DNA from: G016234445 sp964438865
Lineage (GTDB): Bacteria; Chloroflexota; Dehalococcoidia; Tepidiformales; Tepidiformaceae
Length of the DNA stretch: 64,000 nucleotides
Direction of reading: 5' to 3'
Assembly: GCA_964438865.1 (NCBI GenBank)
Contig: CAYTMI010000013.1
Coordinates: 1 to 64,000 of the forward strand
The notes under the pieces are model-generated. The model worked only from the letters and a program-made list of their open reading frames with translations, had not been told where the DNA came from and made no database searches. Positions 51,804 through 62,170 of the stretch are shown one piece after another. Positions within the stretch are counted from its first letter, which is position 1. The number at the start of each line of letters is the position of its first letter. The position numbers and the translations under genes are program-made.

Positions 51804-53602
51804 TAGTGGGCCTCCTGGAAGAGTTCCTGCAGGTCTGCCGGCATCTGTGGCAGCGGTTCGGTTGTAACCTCCATCCGGCCGTCCTTGCCCTGCCGGGTCA
51901 CGACGTTCACCTTGCCCCATTCCGGGTCGGGGTCCGGGTAGTCCTCCCGCGTGTGGCCGCCGCGGCTTTCGCGTCGCGTGCTGGCAGAGCGCGCGATTGC
52001 CTCCGACACGGTAAGCAGCGATTTCAGGTCCATCGCCAGGTGCCACCCCGGGTTGTACTGGCGGTTGCCTTCGACGACCGCGTGCTGCGCCCGTTGGCGG
52101 TACTCCTCCACCTTCGCCAGCGCTTCCTCCAGTTCGGCCTGGGTTCGGATGATGCCGACAAGGTTGTGCATCGAATCCTGGAGGTCCCGCTGGATGCCGT
52201 ACGGGTTCTCGCCGCCTTCGCGTTCGAAGTGGGCGTTCATCTCGGCGCTGACGCCATCGAGCGCCTCGCCGTCCAGCTTTGGCGTCGAGCCGAGCGTGTT
52301 CGCATAGTCGGCAGCGCCCATTCCGGCCCGCCGCCCGAAGACGATGAGGTCCGAAAGGGAGTTCCCGCCGAGGCGGTTCGCCCCGTGCATCCCGCCGGCG
52401 CATTCGCCCGCCGCGAAGAGGCCGGGCACCGTCGATGCGGCTGTGTCGGCATCGACCCTGATCCCGCCCATGATGTAGTGCGCCGTCGGCCCGACCTCCA
52501 TCGGCGCCGCCGTGATGTCGACGTCTGCCAACTGCTTGAACTGGTGGTACATGCTCGGCAGCCGGCGCTTGATGTATTCAGGGCTGCGGCGGCTTGCGAT
52601 GTCGAGGAACACCCCGCCGTGGGGGCTGCCGCGGCCGGCCTTCACCTCGGAGTTGATGGCCCGCGCCACCTCGTCACGCGGGAGAAGGTTCGGCGTCCGC
52701 CGGTTGTTCTTCTTGTCTTCGTACCAGCGCTCGGCTTCTTCGATGGTGTCCGCGGTCTCGGCGGCGAAGTAGGGCGTGATGTAGTTGAACATGAACTGCA
52801 CGCCTTCGGAGTTCACCAGCGTGCCGCCGTCGCCCCGGACGCCTTCCGTCACGAGGATGCCCCGCACGCTCGGTGGCCAGACCATCCCCGTCGGATGGAA
52901 CTGCATGCATTCCATGTCGATCAGGTCGGCCCCAGCCCAGTAGGCGAGCGAATGGCCGTCGCCCGTGTATTCCCACGAATTCGAGGTGATCTTGAACGCC
53001 TTGCCAACGCCACCGGTGGCGAGGACCACGGCCTTCGCCGCAAAGACGACGTTCTTGCCGCTTTCCCGCCAGTAGCCGATCGCCCCGGAAATCCGCTCGC
53101 CGTCCTTGATCAGCCGGGAGATGGTGCACTCCATGTAGACGTCGATGCCCTTGTGGACGGCGTGCTGCTGGAGCGTGCGAATCATCTCCAGGCCGGTGCG
53201 GTCCCCGACGTGTGCGAGGCGCGCGTAGCGATGGCCGCCGAAGTCGCGCTGGCTTATCCGGCCATCGGCGGTCCGGTCGAACAGCGCCCCCCAGTGTTCG
53301 AGTTCGTTGACCCGGTCCGGGGATTCCTGGGCATGGAGTTGGGCCATGCGCCAGTTGTTCAGCATCTTGCCGCCGCGCATCGTGTCGCGGAAATGCACCT
53401 TCCAGTTGTCTTCCGGCCAGACGTTCCCGAGCGCCGCCGCGATCCCGCCTTCGGCCATGACCGTATGGGCCTTGCCCAGGAGGGACTTGCAGATCAACGC
53501 GGTCTTCGCGCCCATCGCCGACGCCTCGATGGCGGCCCGCAGGCCGGCGCCGCCCGCGCCGATGACGATCACGTCGTAGTCGTGGCGTTCGTAGTCGGCC
53601 AT
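51803..53602 (-). CDS. sdhA: Succinate dehydrogenase/fumarate reductase flavoprotein subunit
   Basis: A 599-residue flavoprotein. GAGGAGLRAAIEASAMGAKT binds FAD. GKAHTVMAEGGIAAALGN carries the His for covalent flavin. HPTGMVWPPSVRGILVTEGV is an active-site block with the catalytic Arg. HGANRLGGNSLSDLIVFG is near the C-terminal part of the FAD domain. It oxidises succinate or reduces fumarate. Start and end abut sdhC and sdhB. The direction in vivo cannot be told from sequence. Confidence 0.97.
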   Translation of the reverse strand: MADYERHDYDVIVIGAGGAGLRAAIEASAMGAKTALICKSLLGKAHTVMAEGGIAAALGNVWPEDNWKVHFRDTMRGGKMLNNWRMAQLHAQESPDRVNELEHWGALFDRTADGRISQRDFGGHRYARLAHVGDRTGLEMIRTLQQHAVHKGIDVYMECTISRLIKDGERISGAIGYWRESGKNVVFAAKAVVLATGGVGKAFKITSNSWEYTGDGHSLAYWAGADLIDMECMQFHPTGMVWPPSVRGILVTEGVRGDGGTLVNSEGVQFMFNYITPYFAAETADTIEEAERWYEDKKNNRRTPNLLPRDEVARAINSEVKAGRGSPHGGVFLDIASRRSPEYIKRRLPSMYHQFKQLADVDITAAPMEVGPTAHYIMGGIRVDADTAASTVPGLFAAGECAGGMHGANRLGGNSLSDLIVFGRRAGMGAADYANTLGSTPKLDGEALDGVSAEMNAHFEREGGENPYGIQRDLQDSMHNLVGIIRTQAELEEALAKVEEYRQRAQHAVVEGNRQYNPGWHLAMDLKSLLTVSEAIARSASTRRESRGGHTREDYPDPDPEWGKVNVVTRQGKDGRMEVTTEPLPQMPADLQELFQEAH

Positions 53603-54394
53603 TTAGAAGCCCTTCCAGGTGTTGAGGTCCGTGATCGTGCCGTTCGCAACCAGGCGGATGTAGAGGTCGGTCCCCACGATCCAGATCAGGCTCGACCACG
53701 CCCAGGCCCGGTGGCGCGTGTTCCAGCGGCTCACGTAGTCCCAGGCCTTCTTTCGCGTCCGCGTCCAGCCCGTGGCGCTGAAGCAGTTCAGGCCGCCGCC
53801 GACGAAGTGCCGGAGCGAGTGGCAGGAGAGCGTGTACATCATCAGCAGGAAGGCGTTGACGACGAGGATCAGCGACCCGACGCCGATGCCGAAGCCCTTC
53901 TCGATCTCCCCGCCGTGGCTGTTGGTGTTGTAGAAGCTGTGGAAGGCTCCGTACCAGAGGATGGGTACGAACAGCACGGCGACATACATGAAGAAGCGGT
54001 GGAGGTTCTGGATGACGAAGGGGATGGTCTTTTCGCCTTTGAAGCTCCGGCCCACGTCACCCACCGCACAGGCCGGGGGGCTGAGGAAGTAGGAACGGTA
54101 GTACGCCCGGCGGTAGTAGTAGCACGTCGCCCGGAACGGCACCGGCCCCAGCAGGACCACGAGCGCCGGCGAGATCAGGAGCGACTTGTTCGTGTCGATC
54201 AGCTTCGGTTCGTAGACCGGGGACAGGTATGGCCCAATTTCGAAGGCCCACCGGTCCAGGAAGATGCTGACCGTCAGCCAGCCGAAGAAGATCGTGATGC
54301 TCAGGGCCACCAGCGCTGGTTCGAACCACCAGGCATCGGTCCGGAGCGTGGAGAGGAACCCACGACGATGTGGAGCAGCGACGGCCTGCGCCAT
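53603..54394 (-). CDS. sdhC: Succinate dehydrogenase membrane anchor, large single-subunit type
   Basis: A 263-residue anchor with five or more membrane helices (about 27-48, 73-90, 130-152, 172-193 and 225-243). RFFMYVAVLFVPILWYGAFH and SCHSLRHFVGGGLNCFS have His residues placed for heme ligation. It is longer than the two small anchors of proteobacteria and fits the single-anchor type of Gram-positive-like bacteria. It is the first gene of the operon, with GAGGGGG before the ATG. Quinone type is not readable. Confidence 0.88.
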   Translation of the reverse strand: MAQAVAAPHRRGFLSTLRTDAWWFEPALVALSITIFFGWLTVSIFLDRWAFEIGPYLSPVYEPKLIDTNKSLLISPALVVLLGPVPFRATCYYYRRAYYRSYFLSPPACAVGDVGRSFKGEKTIPFVIQNLHRFFMYVAVLFVPILWYGAFHSFYNTNSHGGEIEKGFGIGVGSLILVVNAFLLMMYTLSCHSLRHFVGGGLNCFSATGWTRTRKKAWDYVSRWNTRHRAWAWSSLIWIVGTDLYIRLVANGTITDLNTWKGF

Positions 54395-54521
54395 GTAAAC
54401 CCCCTCGAGTCAGAAGAGCGGGCCCCGGGCGCGGACGCACGAACCCCCACGGGATCCTACCCTTGCGGGAATGGCCCCGCAATCCACTGCTGTCCATCCG
54501 TGGTATAGAACCTGACGAGGG

Positions 54522-55058
54522 CTATCGATTGAATGAACGAACGAATCGCAGGATCCCGATGACCGACTTCGCGTCACAAATCCGTCCGTCGTCGATGGCC
54601 GCCAGCGCCTCCTCCACGGTGAGGGGCACGACTTCGATGTCCTCGTCTTCGTCGCCATCCATCGCGCTCTCCCGTAGCTCGGTGCACACGAACAGGTGGA
54701 TGTACTCGCTCGTGTAGCCGGGCGCGACATAAAATCCACCGAGTGAGACGACCTTTCCGGGGTGGCGGTCGACTTCTTCCTGCAACTCCCGTTCAACGGC
54801 CGCCGCCGGTTCCTCGCCCGCTTCCAGTGTCCCGGCCGGGAGTTCCAGCAGCCGCAGCCCCGCCGCGTGGCGGTACTGGGTCACGAGCAGCAGGCGACCG
54901 TCGCCGTCCACCGGGACCATGGACACGGCCCCTGGGTGGATCAAAGTCTCCCGCCGCGCGACCACGCCGCCGTCCATCTTGATCGTGTCGAGGTTCACGT
55001 CGAATAGGCGACCCTTGTAGACCACCTCGCTCGAGAGCAACTGGGGAATTTCGGGCAT
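54522..55058 (-). CDS. NUDIX hydrolase, ADP-ribose pyrophosphatase type
   Basis: A 178-residue protein with AGGAGG upstream of ATG 55058. The Nudix box runs from GTLEAGEE to REL-QEEV, with the metal-binding E-E intact; the final glycine is Asp. AVSMVPVDGDGRLLLVTQYRHAAG and FYVAPGYTSEYIHLFV are the ADP-ribose pyrophosphatase features, including the PGYTSE loop. It probably cleaves ADP-ribose to AMP and ribose 5-phosphate. It is divergent from the membrane-protein gene at 55159. Confidence 0.92.
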   Translation of the reverse strand: MPEIPQLLSSEVVYKGRLFDVNLDTIKMDGGVVARRETLIHPGAVSMVPVDGDGRLLLVTQYRHAAGLRLLELPAGTLEAGEEPAAAVERELQEEVDRHPGKVVSLGGFYVAPGYTSEYIHLFVCTELRESAMDGDEDEDIEVVPLTVEEALAAIDDGRICDAKSVIGILRFVRSFNR

Positions 55059-55158
55059 CGAGGCCTCCTCTTCCGCCGGCCGGGCGAGCCCGCCTCGCGG
55101 CCCAGACGATGATACCCACCGCGGCGCCGGATGGTCGCGCCCGCCGTATCCTGAGCCG

Positions 55159-55833
55159 GTGGAGACCCTCCTCTGGCTCGTGGCTGCCTGGGCAGCGGTG
55201 TTCCTGGCGAACCTGGCCCCCGCCTTCGCGCCAACGAACTGGATGATCCTCGCGTTTTTCCGGATCGTTGGCGGGCCGCCCTTCTGGCCGCTCACCATCG
55301 GCGGGGCAGCGGCGGCGGCCAGCGGCCGATGGTCGCTCGGCATTCTCGCACGGAAAGGCTCGCGGTACCTCCCCCGGGCGGAACGCGACAACGCCGAAGC
55401 CCTTGTCCGCTGGTTCGAACGCGGCGGTCTCGCCCGGGTGGCCTTCATCGTCGTCTACACGGTCGGCCCGTTCCCCAGCAACCTGCTCTTCATCGCCGCC
55501 GGGGCTGGCCGCGCCCGCCTCGCGCCCATCGCCCTGCTCTTCTTCGCCGGGCGCGCGGTCAGCGATACGGCCTGGGTGTGGCTCGCTACCACCACCGCCC
55601 GCAAAGCCGCCGACCGCTTGATCGACGAGTCGACCAGTTGGCAATCGCTGGTGCTGCAGTTCGCCTCGCTGGTGCTGGTCGTCGCGCTATTCCGCCTCCC
55701 CTGGGCGAAGTGGCTTCGCCGCGCGCGAAAGGGGGGGGCGGTAGGCAGGGACTCGCTCCCGGCCGGAGGATGGGCCCTGCCTCAGGGGAAGTCTATCGCC
55801 AGCACGCCGCTGTCGCTCTCCCCGCCGACGTAG
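55159..55833 (+). CDS. VTT/DedA-like membrane protein
   Basis: A 224-residue membrane protein from GTG 55159. Hydrophobic segments lie near 1-22, 42-57, 93-113, 117-137 and 163-180. AFIVVYTVGPFPSNLLFIAAGAGRA, residues 94-118, resembles the re-entrant loop of VTT/DedA (SNARE-associated) proteins, but the family E-x-x-x-P-x-P-x-E part is absent, so assignment is weak. The last 35 residues are Gly/Pro/Ser-rich and overlap the converging gene by 52 bases, so the true stop region deserves caution. Confidence 0.55.
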   Translation: METLLWLVAAWAAVFLANLAPAFAPTNWMILAFFRIVGGPPFWPLTIGGAAAAASGRWSLGILARKGSRYLPRAERDNAEALVRWFERGGLARVAFIVVYTVGPFPSNLLFIAAGAGRARLAPIALLFFAGRAVSDTAWVWLATTTARKAADRLIDESTSWQSLVLQFASLVLVVALFRLPWAKWLRRARKGGAVGRDSLPAGGWALPQGKSIASTPLSLSPPT

Positions 55834-57239
55834 ACCCGCCGGCCATGGACAGAGGCCGCCAGCCACCCTCGTCCCGCGTCGGCAACCCACGCGACCTCGC
55901 CCGTCAGGGGATCCAGAACCCCGACTCCACCGCCGGTGACGACCACCGCCGACCCCAGGAGCGTCGCGAAGTACTGGCAGTCGCAATACTCCGTCTCCCA
56001 GATCTGGGCGCCGGTGCGGGCATCGAGGCCCACGATGGTGCTCACATTCGTTCCGACTACCACGACGTTGCCGGTCAGGACCGGGAAGACCGCGGTGGCG
56101 GCGAGGTCGTAGCCCCAGCGGCGGGCCCCCGTGCCCTTGTCGAGCGCCACGATGCCGCCTTCGGCCGAGATGATGAAGACAGTGTCGGCACCGACCGCCG
56201 CAGGGTTGGAGATGCCGTCGACCGGCTGTCGCCAACGCTCCGTGCCATCCGTGGTGGCCAGCGCTGCTACCGTCCCGCTCCCGGAGCCATCGTAGGTCGC
56301 GACGAACACCTGGTCGCCGTGCACGGTCACGAACGCCACCTCGTGGCCCATCTCCCGGCGCCAACGTTCCGCGCCGGTACGGCTGTCGATGGCGTAGATC
56401 TTCCCCCGGGGACGCGCGAGCCCGTTGAAGTTGCCAAGCCCGTAATACGCCGGGTCCATGTCGCCGGTGATGAGCAGGTCGCCGACTATCGCCACCGAAA
56501 ACGGCGCGCCTTTCGTGTCCGACCGCCAGCGCTCGTCGCCCGTCCGGGGGTCGAGCGCATAGATGATGCCGTCGTCGCAGGGGAACACGAGCAGGTCGCC
56601 GGCGAGGGCGGGCTGGTAGGGGGCGCACGCTATGTTACGGCGCCAGCGCTCGGTGCCTTTCGCGGGGTCTAACGACGCCACGAAGCGTGGGCCCGCGTCG
56701 TGGTCATAAGCGGGCCCCGCCGCCACGAAGACCCCGGCGTCGCCCGCCGCGACCAGCGCGTAGCCGTTGGTAGCGGCGTACTGCCATGCGATCCGAGGCT
56801 GGGTGGCTGCGGTGGGCGTCTGCCCTGCGAGCGTTGGGCTGGCCGTGGGATCGAGAGAGGGCGGCTCGCCGGAGTCGCTCCGGCTGGCAAGCACGAGCAC
56901 GATCGCGGCTACAAACGCGGCTCCGACGGCAACTGCGCCCCCGGCCACGGCGACACGCGCGGCGAGCGGGATGCCCAGGTAGCCTCGCAACGACCGAGCT
57001 CGCCCGGCCACACCGCGCTCACGGGACCAGATCTCGGCCGCATCCTCGCGAGACTCCACCGCCAGCCTGGAGAGTATCTCCCGGACGTGCCACTTGGCGC
57101 CGTCGAGCGAGACCCCAAGGTGCTCGGCGATCTGGGCGTTGGTGTAGCCCTGGGCGACCAGGTCCAGCACCTGGCGTTGTCGCTTCGTGAGCGAACCGAG
57201 TCCTGCGTCGGCTTGCGTTGACATGTCAGCCCGGAGCAT
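55782..57239 (-). CDS. LuxR-type HTH, membrane helix and PQQ-like beta-propeller fusion
   Basis: A 485-residue protein. Residues 14-75 form a LuxR-type helix-turn-helix (LTKRQRQVLDLVAQGYTNAQ, then SLDGAKWHVREILSRL). One membrane helix lies at about 93-118. A Pro/Thr linker leads to a beta-propeller (about 150-485). At least five blade signatures recur as A-x-D-x-x-T-G-x-x-x-W-x, for example ALDPRTGDERWR, AIDSRTGAERWR and GLDARTGAQIWE. The layout is a cytoplasmic DNA-binding domain tethered to an extracytoplasmic sensor or scaffold. No catalytic PQQ-dehydrogenase residues are evident. ATG 57224 is an alternative start. Confidence 0.85.
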   Translation of the reverse strand: MLRADMSTQADAGLGSLTKRQRQVLDLVAQGYTNAQIAEHLGVSLDGAKWHVREILSRLAVESREDAAEIWSRERGVAGRARSLRGYLGIPLAARVAVAGGAVAVGAAFVAAIVLVLASRSDSGEPPSLDPTASPTLAGQTPTAATQPRIAWQYAATNGYALVAAGDAGVFVAAGPAYDHDAGPRFVASLDPAKGTERWRRNIACAPYQPALAGDLLVFPCDDGIIYALDPRTGDERWRSDTKGAPFSVAIVGDLLITGDMDPAYYGLGNFNGLARPRGKIYAIDSRTGAERWRREMGHEVAFVTVHGDQVFVATYDGSGSGTVAALATTDGTERWRQPVDGISNPAAVGADTVFIISAEGGIVALDKGTGARRWGYDLAATAVFPVLTGNVVVVGTNVSTIVGLDARTGAQIWETEYCDCQYFATLLGSAVVVTGGGVGVLDPLTGEVAWVADAGRGWLAASVHGRRVYVGGESDSGVLAIDFP

Positions 57240-57332
57240 AGAGCGAGGGAGCCAACTTCACCCTACTCTATGCACGAAATGCCGATACGGGATGGCGGGC
57301 CGCCATTCTGGGCCCCTCGGACCTCGCCCCTT

Positions 57333-58952
<1,620 letters not shown>

Positions 58953-59155
58953 GCAGGATCACGGTCTCCAACTAGCTTGGGAAATCTCCACGTCTCGTTC
59001 TGGGCAGACTTCTCCTTGTCCAGCATAGCAAGCGGCAAACAAGAAGCACAAGCCCCAATTTCGAACACCGCACTGCCGTCCGAACGGCCGATACTGCCAG
59101 CAGCGACGGCTGAACCACGTTGCGTCAGACGGCCGTGGCGGTAAGTCCTAGAGGT

Positions 59156-59860
59156 TTATTCGACCCAGACCTCGTCCCCTTCCCGGACTTCCCCGGGCGT
59201 GAGGACGGTAGCGTACACCCCTGCGGCAGCCGCGTTTGCATCGGCGACCGCGCTCAACACCGCGGGCGAAGCGGCCCCGGACGGGTGTTCGAGCGTCACC
59301 ATCACGCAGCGCTTGTCCGGCTCCGTGACCGCAATCCGCGCTGTCTCGCCAAGGCGAAGGACTCGCCCTACCCAGGCGTTCTCCACGAATGGAGCGGCGC
59401 CGCCGGTGTCGATCAGGAAGTTCATGCGGAAGCGGAGCGGGTCGGCCGCCGTGCTGCTGGCCGCCGCGATCGCCTCCACGGTGGAACTGGCGATAAGCGA
59501 GACCGGCGCGACGTCGAAGCTCCCCCGGTAGTTCGGCAGGCAGTGCAGCGGCCCTTTCGCGAGTGCCTGCAGTTCCGCGAGCAGGGCCGAGTCGTCGGCC
59601 GCGAACTCCGCCCCGGCGGGCGTCCGAACCGTCACCGTGGGCGGCCACCCCGGCGTCACCGTCGTGCCATAGAAGAGCATCGCCGGGACGTCCCTGCCCG
59701 TGAGCCACGGGAACGGGGACTTTGACCCCGCCTGGACGAAGGCATACATGCGGTCGAGCGCGATACCCTGGAGCGTCAGCGGCGCGACTGCCAGCCGTTC
59801 GCCGCCCATCGACTTCACCGGGTAGCGGTGGATGGCTGCGATCTTCCCCAGGCGTTCCAT
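59156..59860 (-). CDS. MOSC-domain protein
   Basis: A 234-residue protein from ATG 59860 with GGAGGA upstream. The N-terminal beta-barrel part (AIHRYPVKSMGGERLAVAPL, GIALDRMYAF) is the MOSC N domain. The C-terminal MOSC domain (about 115-232) has FRMNFLID, FVENAWVGRVLRLGETARIAV and KRCVMVTLEHPSG, where the Cys is the family's conserved sulfur-carrying residue. MOSC proteins move sulfur to molybdenum cofactor or reduce N-hydroxylated compounds. It is a single-gene unit. Confidence 0.9.
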   Translation of the reverse strand: MERLGKIAAIHRYPVKSMGGERLAVAPLTLQGIALDRMYAFVQAGSKSPFPWLTGRDVPAMLFYGTTVTPGWPPTVTVRTPAGAEFAADDSALLAELQALAKGPLHCLPNYRGSFDVAPVSLIASSTVEAIAAASSTAADPLRFRMNFLIDTGGAAPFVENAWVGRVLRLGETARIAVTEPDKRCVMVTLEHPSGAASPAVLSAVADANAAAAGVYATVLTPGEVREGDEVWVE

Positions 59861-60026
59861 GGTCTTCCTCCGGTTTCGCTTTGCGGCCCTGCACCGGGCG
59901 CCAGTGGGCCCCGATTCTACCCGGCGCTGGCCGCAAACAAGAACCGAGACCAGGCGACAAGAGCTGTCGCGGCGCCGAGTTAGGATGAAGCTGAAGGCTG
60001 CGGCCTTACACCACATGGAGGATGGC

Positions 60027-60890
60027 ATGCCAAATGCGGATGTTCTGAGAGCGGAGATCGTGGCGGGCCTGGAGAAGCTCGTCGCGACACCCCCGCAACT
60101 CGACGCGGTTATCGTCGAAGCCGGCCCCTATTACGCCCAGTTCGGCCAGCCGTTGGGCGACGATCCTCGCACCGTCCCTTTCGAGGCCGTTTCCGATGGA
60201 TACCTGGGAGCCCTGCCGGAACCCCTGCAACTGACGCCGGAGCAGCGGGCCAGCCTCGCCGCGCTCGGATTTGCCCCGCCGGAGATCACGCCGGAACAGG
60301 CCGACACCCGGGAGTACGGAGACGCGAGTCCAAACTGGCACCAGAGGTTCGATCCCGAGCACACGGATCTCGAGTCTGCCGCCAGGCTGGCTCTGCTGGT
60401 CCTCACGTGCGTCTATGGCGCACGGGTGGAGGAAGTCGGCGTCAACTTTGGTGCTGAGAGTTCCCGGCTGGACGAGTTCACGCAGTTCCTGGTGAGCGAC
60501 GGCGCCCCGGATGCGCTCGAGGAACTCGCCAGCGGCACGCTATACACCACCACCGGCCTCCTTAGCGACGGGCGGGCCTACACGGCCGAGCTCTGGGAAC
60601 TCGGCGCTGCCTCCCACCTCACCATTTTCATTGCCGCGGACGGACAGTCCGAAGAAGACCTCATCGCACAGGTGGAACGCGAACTGGTGACCTTCTGCGG
60701 CCGACGGTACATCCGCTGCGAGTTGATGGATCGGCCCGAAGGTCCCACATGGTCCTTCAACGTAGTCGTCTGCGACGCGGAGGACCAGTATCTCTCGCGG
60801 ATGCCGCTTCCGGCGGGCGTCGCCACCTATTCCATCGTCTCGAGCGACGGCCAGCGTCAATGGACGTTCGTCCCGCCGGCGGGTATGTAG
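60027..60890 (+). CDS. TY-Chap-like protein (putative T3SS/YbjN-type peptide chaperone fold)
   Basis: A 287-residue protein; ATG 60027 has GGAGG 6 bases before it. The first 110 residues follow the TY-Chap2 pattern: YYAQFGQPLGDD, then EAVSDGYLGALPEPLQLTPEQ, a L-x-x-L-G-F-x-P-P turn and PNWHQRF. Middle and C-terminal parts (about 125-285) form an alpha/beta region with TLYTTTGLLSDG and TWSFNVVVCD. Such proteins are predicted peptide-binding chaperones in diverse conflict and secretion settings. No partner gene of that kind is adjacent. Function is inferred from pattern only. Confidence 0.55.
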   Translation: MPNADVLRAEIVAGLEKLVATPPQLDAVIVEAGPYYAQFGQPLGDDPRTVPFEAVSDGYLGALPEPLQLTPEQRASLAALGFAPPEITPEQADTREYGDASPNWHQRFDPEHTDLESAARLALLVLTCVYGARVEEVGVNFGAESSRLDEFTQFLVSDGAPDALEELASGTLYTTTGLLSDGRAYTAELWELGAASHLTIFIAADGQSEEDLIAQVERELVTFCGRRYIRCELMDRPEGPTWSFNVVVCDAEDQYLSRMPLPAGVATYSIVSSDGQRQWTFVPPAGM

Positions 60891-60974
60891 GTCCGGCTAG
60901 CGCTAAGCCGATGGCAAGACGATGACCGGCCACCCCTGTTCCCGATGGAACCGGCGCGTACCCGCCGGCGTTAG

Positions 60975-62114
60975 ATGGGTATGCGGCCAATGCTTGCGGT
61001 TGGGTCGATCGTGCTCGGGCTCGTCGCCGGGGCAGCGCTGCTAGGCCCCGAGGCGGCGCCCGCTCACGCCTGCACCTTCAGGCCCTTCCACGAGCAGTTC
61101 ATGGCCGACAGCGTCAACCGAGCGGAGGTTGTCGCGGTCGGGACGTTGGAGGGCCCACAGGGGGACGCGATTGCCATGGTGGTCGAGGAAGGCCTCAAGG
61201 GCGCGGCTGCCGGCGACCGGCTCACGATCAACAATGCATCGAACCTCGACTGCTGGGAGGAAATCCAGACCGGGCGGCAGAACTACAAGGCTGGCGCCCG
61301 GGTCCTCGTCTTCCTCGTCCCGGACACGTTTGGCGTGGCCCAATACCAGGTGGAACGCTTCGGCTGGGACATCTTCCGGGTCGAGGGCGACTCCCTCCAT
61401 CCCTACGTGGGTACCCGGTCGCGGCCGCTGCCACGGATCGAGGATGTGCGGGCGGCGTTCAGGACGGCCGCGGAGATTCCTTACGATCCCGCCCGCAAGT
61501 CTGATCCGGAGTGCCGCGACGCCTTTGGCGCGAAGCCGACCGAGGCAGAGCAATGGGCCGCCGGGGCGGAGGCGATCGTCATCGCGACGGTCGTCGGGGA
61601 CCGGGACGGCGCCACCGTGCTCCGCGTCGATGAGTCCTTCCGCGGCGGCTTGAGCGGCGAGATCACCCTCAACGACTCCTACTTCCTCATCGAGAAGAGC
61701 TGCGACCGGATCATGAACGGGCGGGGCTCGTGGCCCGCCGGCAAGCGCGTGGCGGCGATGCTCGTCCGCGATGAGTTTGGAGTGGCCGAGTGGCGGCCGG
61801 CCATCTGGGGCAGAGCTGTGTGGGAGATCAACGCCTCAGATCTAGTGCGCTACGACGGCATCCCGCTGCTGAGCGAAGTCCGCGAGGCCACCATCCGGGC
61901 CGGGTTCCAGCCCAGCGTCCCGACCGCTGTGGCGTCCCAGCCGAGTCCCGGCCCACCGGGTGAAGCGTCGCCGGGGGACGTCGCGACCGCGGTTGCGTCC
62001 CGGCCGGATGGCGCCCAACCGGACAACGGGCTGCCGTGGGTCCCCATAGCCCTCGTGGCGGTGCTGGCCGCCGCCGTGCTGGCGCTGGTGACGTGGCTGC
62101 GTATTCGCAGGTAG
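60975..62114 (+). CDS. Surface protein with two TIMP/NTR-like domains and C-terminal anchor (paralogue 1)
   Basis: A 379-residue protein. A signal peptide (1-31, cleavage likely at AHA before Cys) is followed by two similar modules. Module one (32-150) has VVAVGTLEGPQGDAIA and VVEEGLKG. Module two (185-300) has VIATVVGDRDGATVLRVDES and F-R-G-G. Each has an E/D-x-x-x-K/R-G strand and paired Cys residues, like bacterial TIMP/NTR-type OB domains. A Pro/Ser linker (319-355) and one membrane helix ending RIRR anchor it outside. It has a tandem paralogue downstream. No function is known. Confidence 0.7.
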   Translation: MGMRPMLAVGSIVLGLVAGAALLGPEAAPAHACTFRPFHEQFMADSVNRAEVVAVGTLEGPQGDAIAMVVEEGLKGAAAGDRLTINNASNLDCWEEIQTGRQNYKAGARVLVFLVPDTFGVAQYQVERFGWDIFRVEGDSLHPYVGTRSRPLPRIEDVRAAFRTAAEIPYDPARKSDPECRDAFGAKPTEAEQWAAGAEAIVIATVVGDRDGATVLRVDESFRGGLSGEITLNDSYFLIEKSCDRIMNGRGSWPAGKRVAAMLVRDEFGVAEWRPAIWGRAVWEINASDLVRYDGIPLLSEVREATIRAGFQPSVPTAVASQPSPGPPGEASPGDVATAVASRPDGAQPDNGLPWVPIALVAVLAAAVLALVTWLRIRR

Positions 62115-62170
62115 GCCACCAGCGCCGTTGTTGCTCCCAGATGGAACCGGCGCGTGTCCGGCGGCGTTAG

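Noticed and set aside
51806..54508. A 900-codon open frame on the plus strand
   Set aside because: It is antisense to sdhCA, whose products match known families. In GC-rich DNA such shadow frames are common, and its translation has no family-like motifs.
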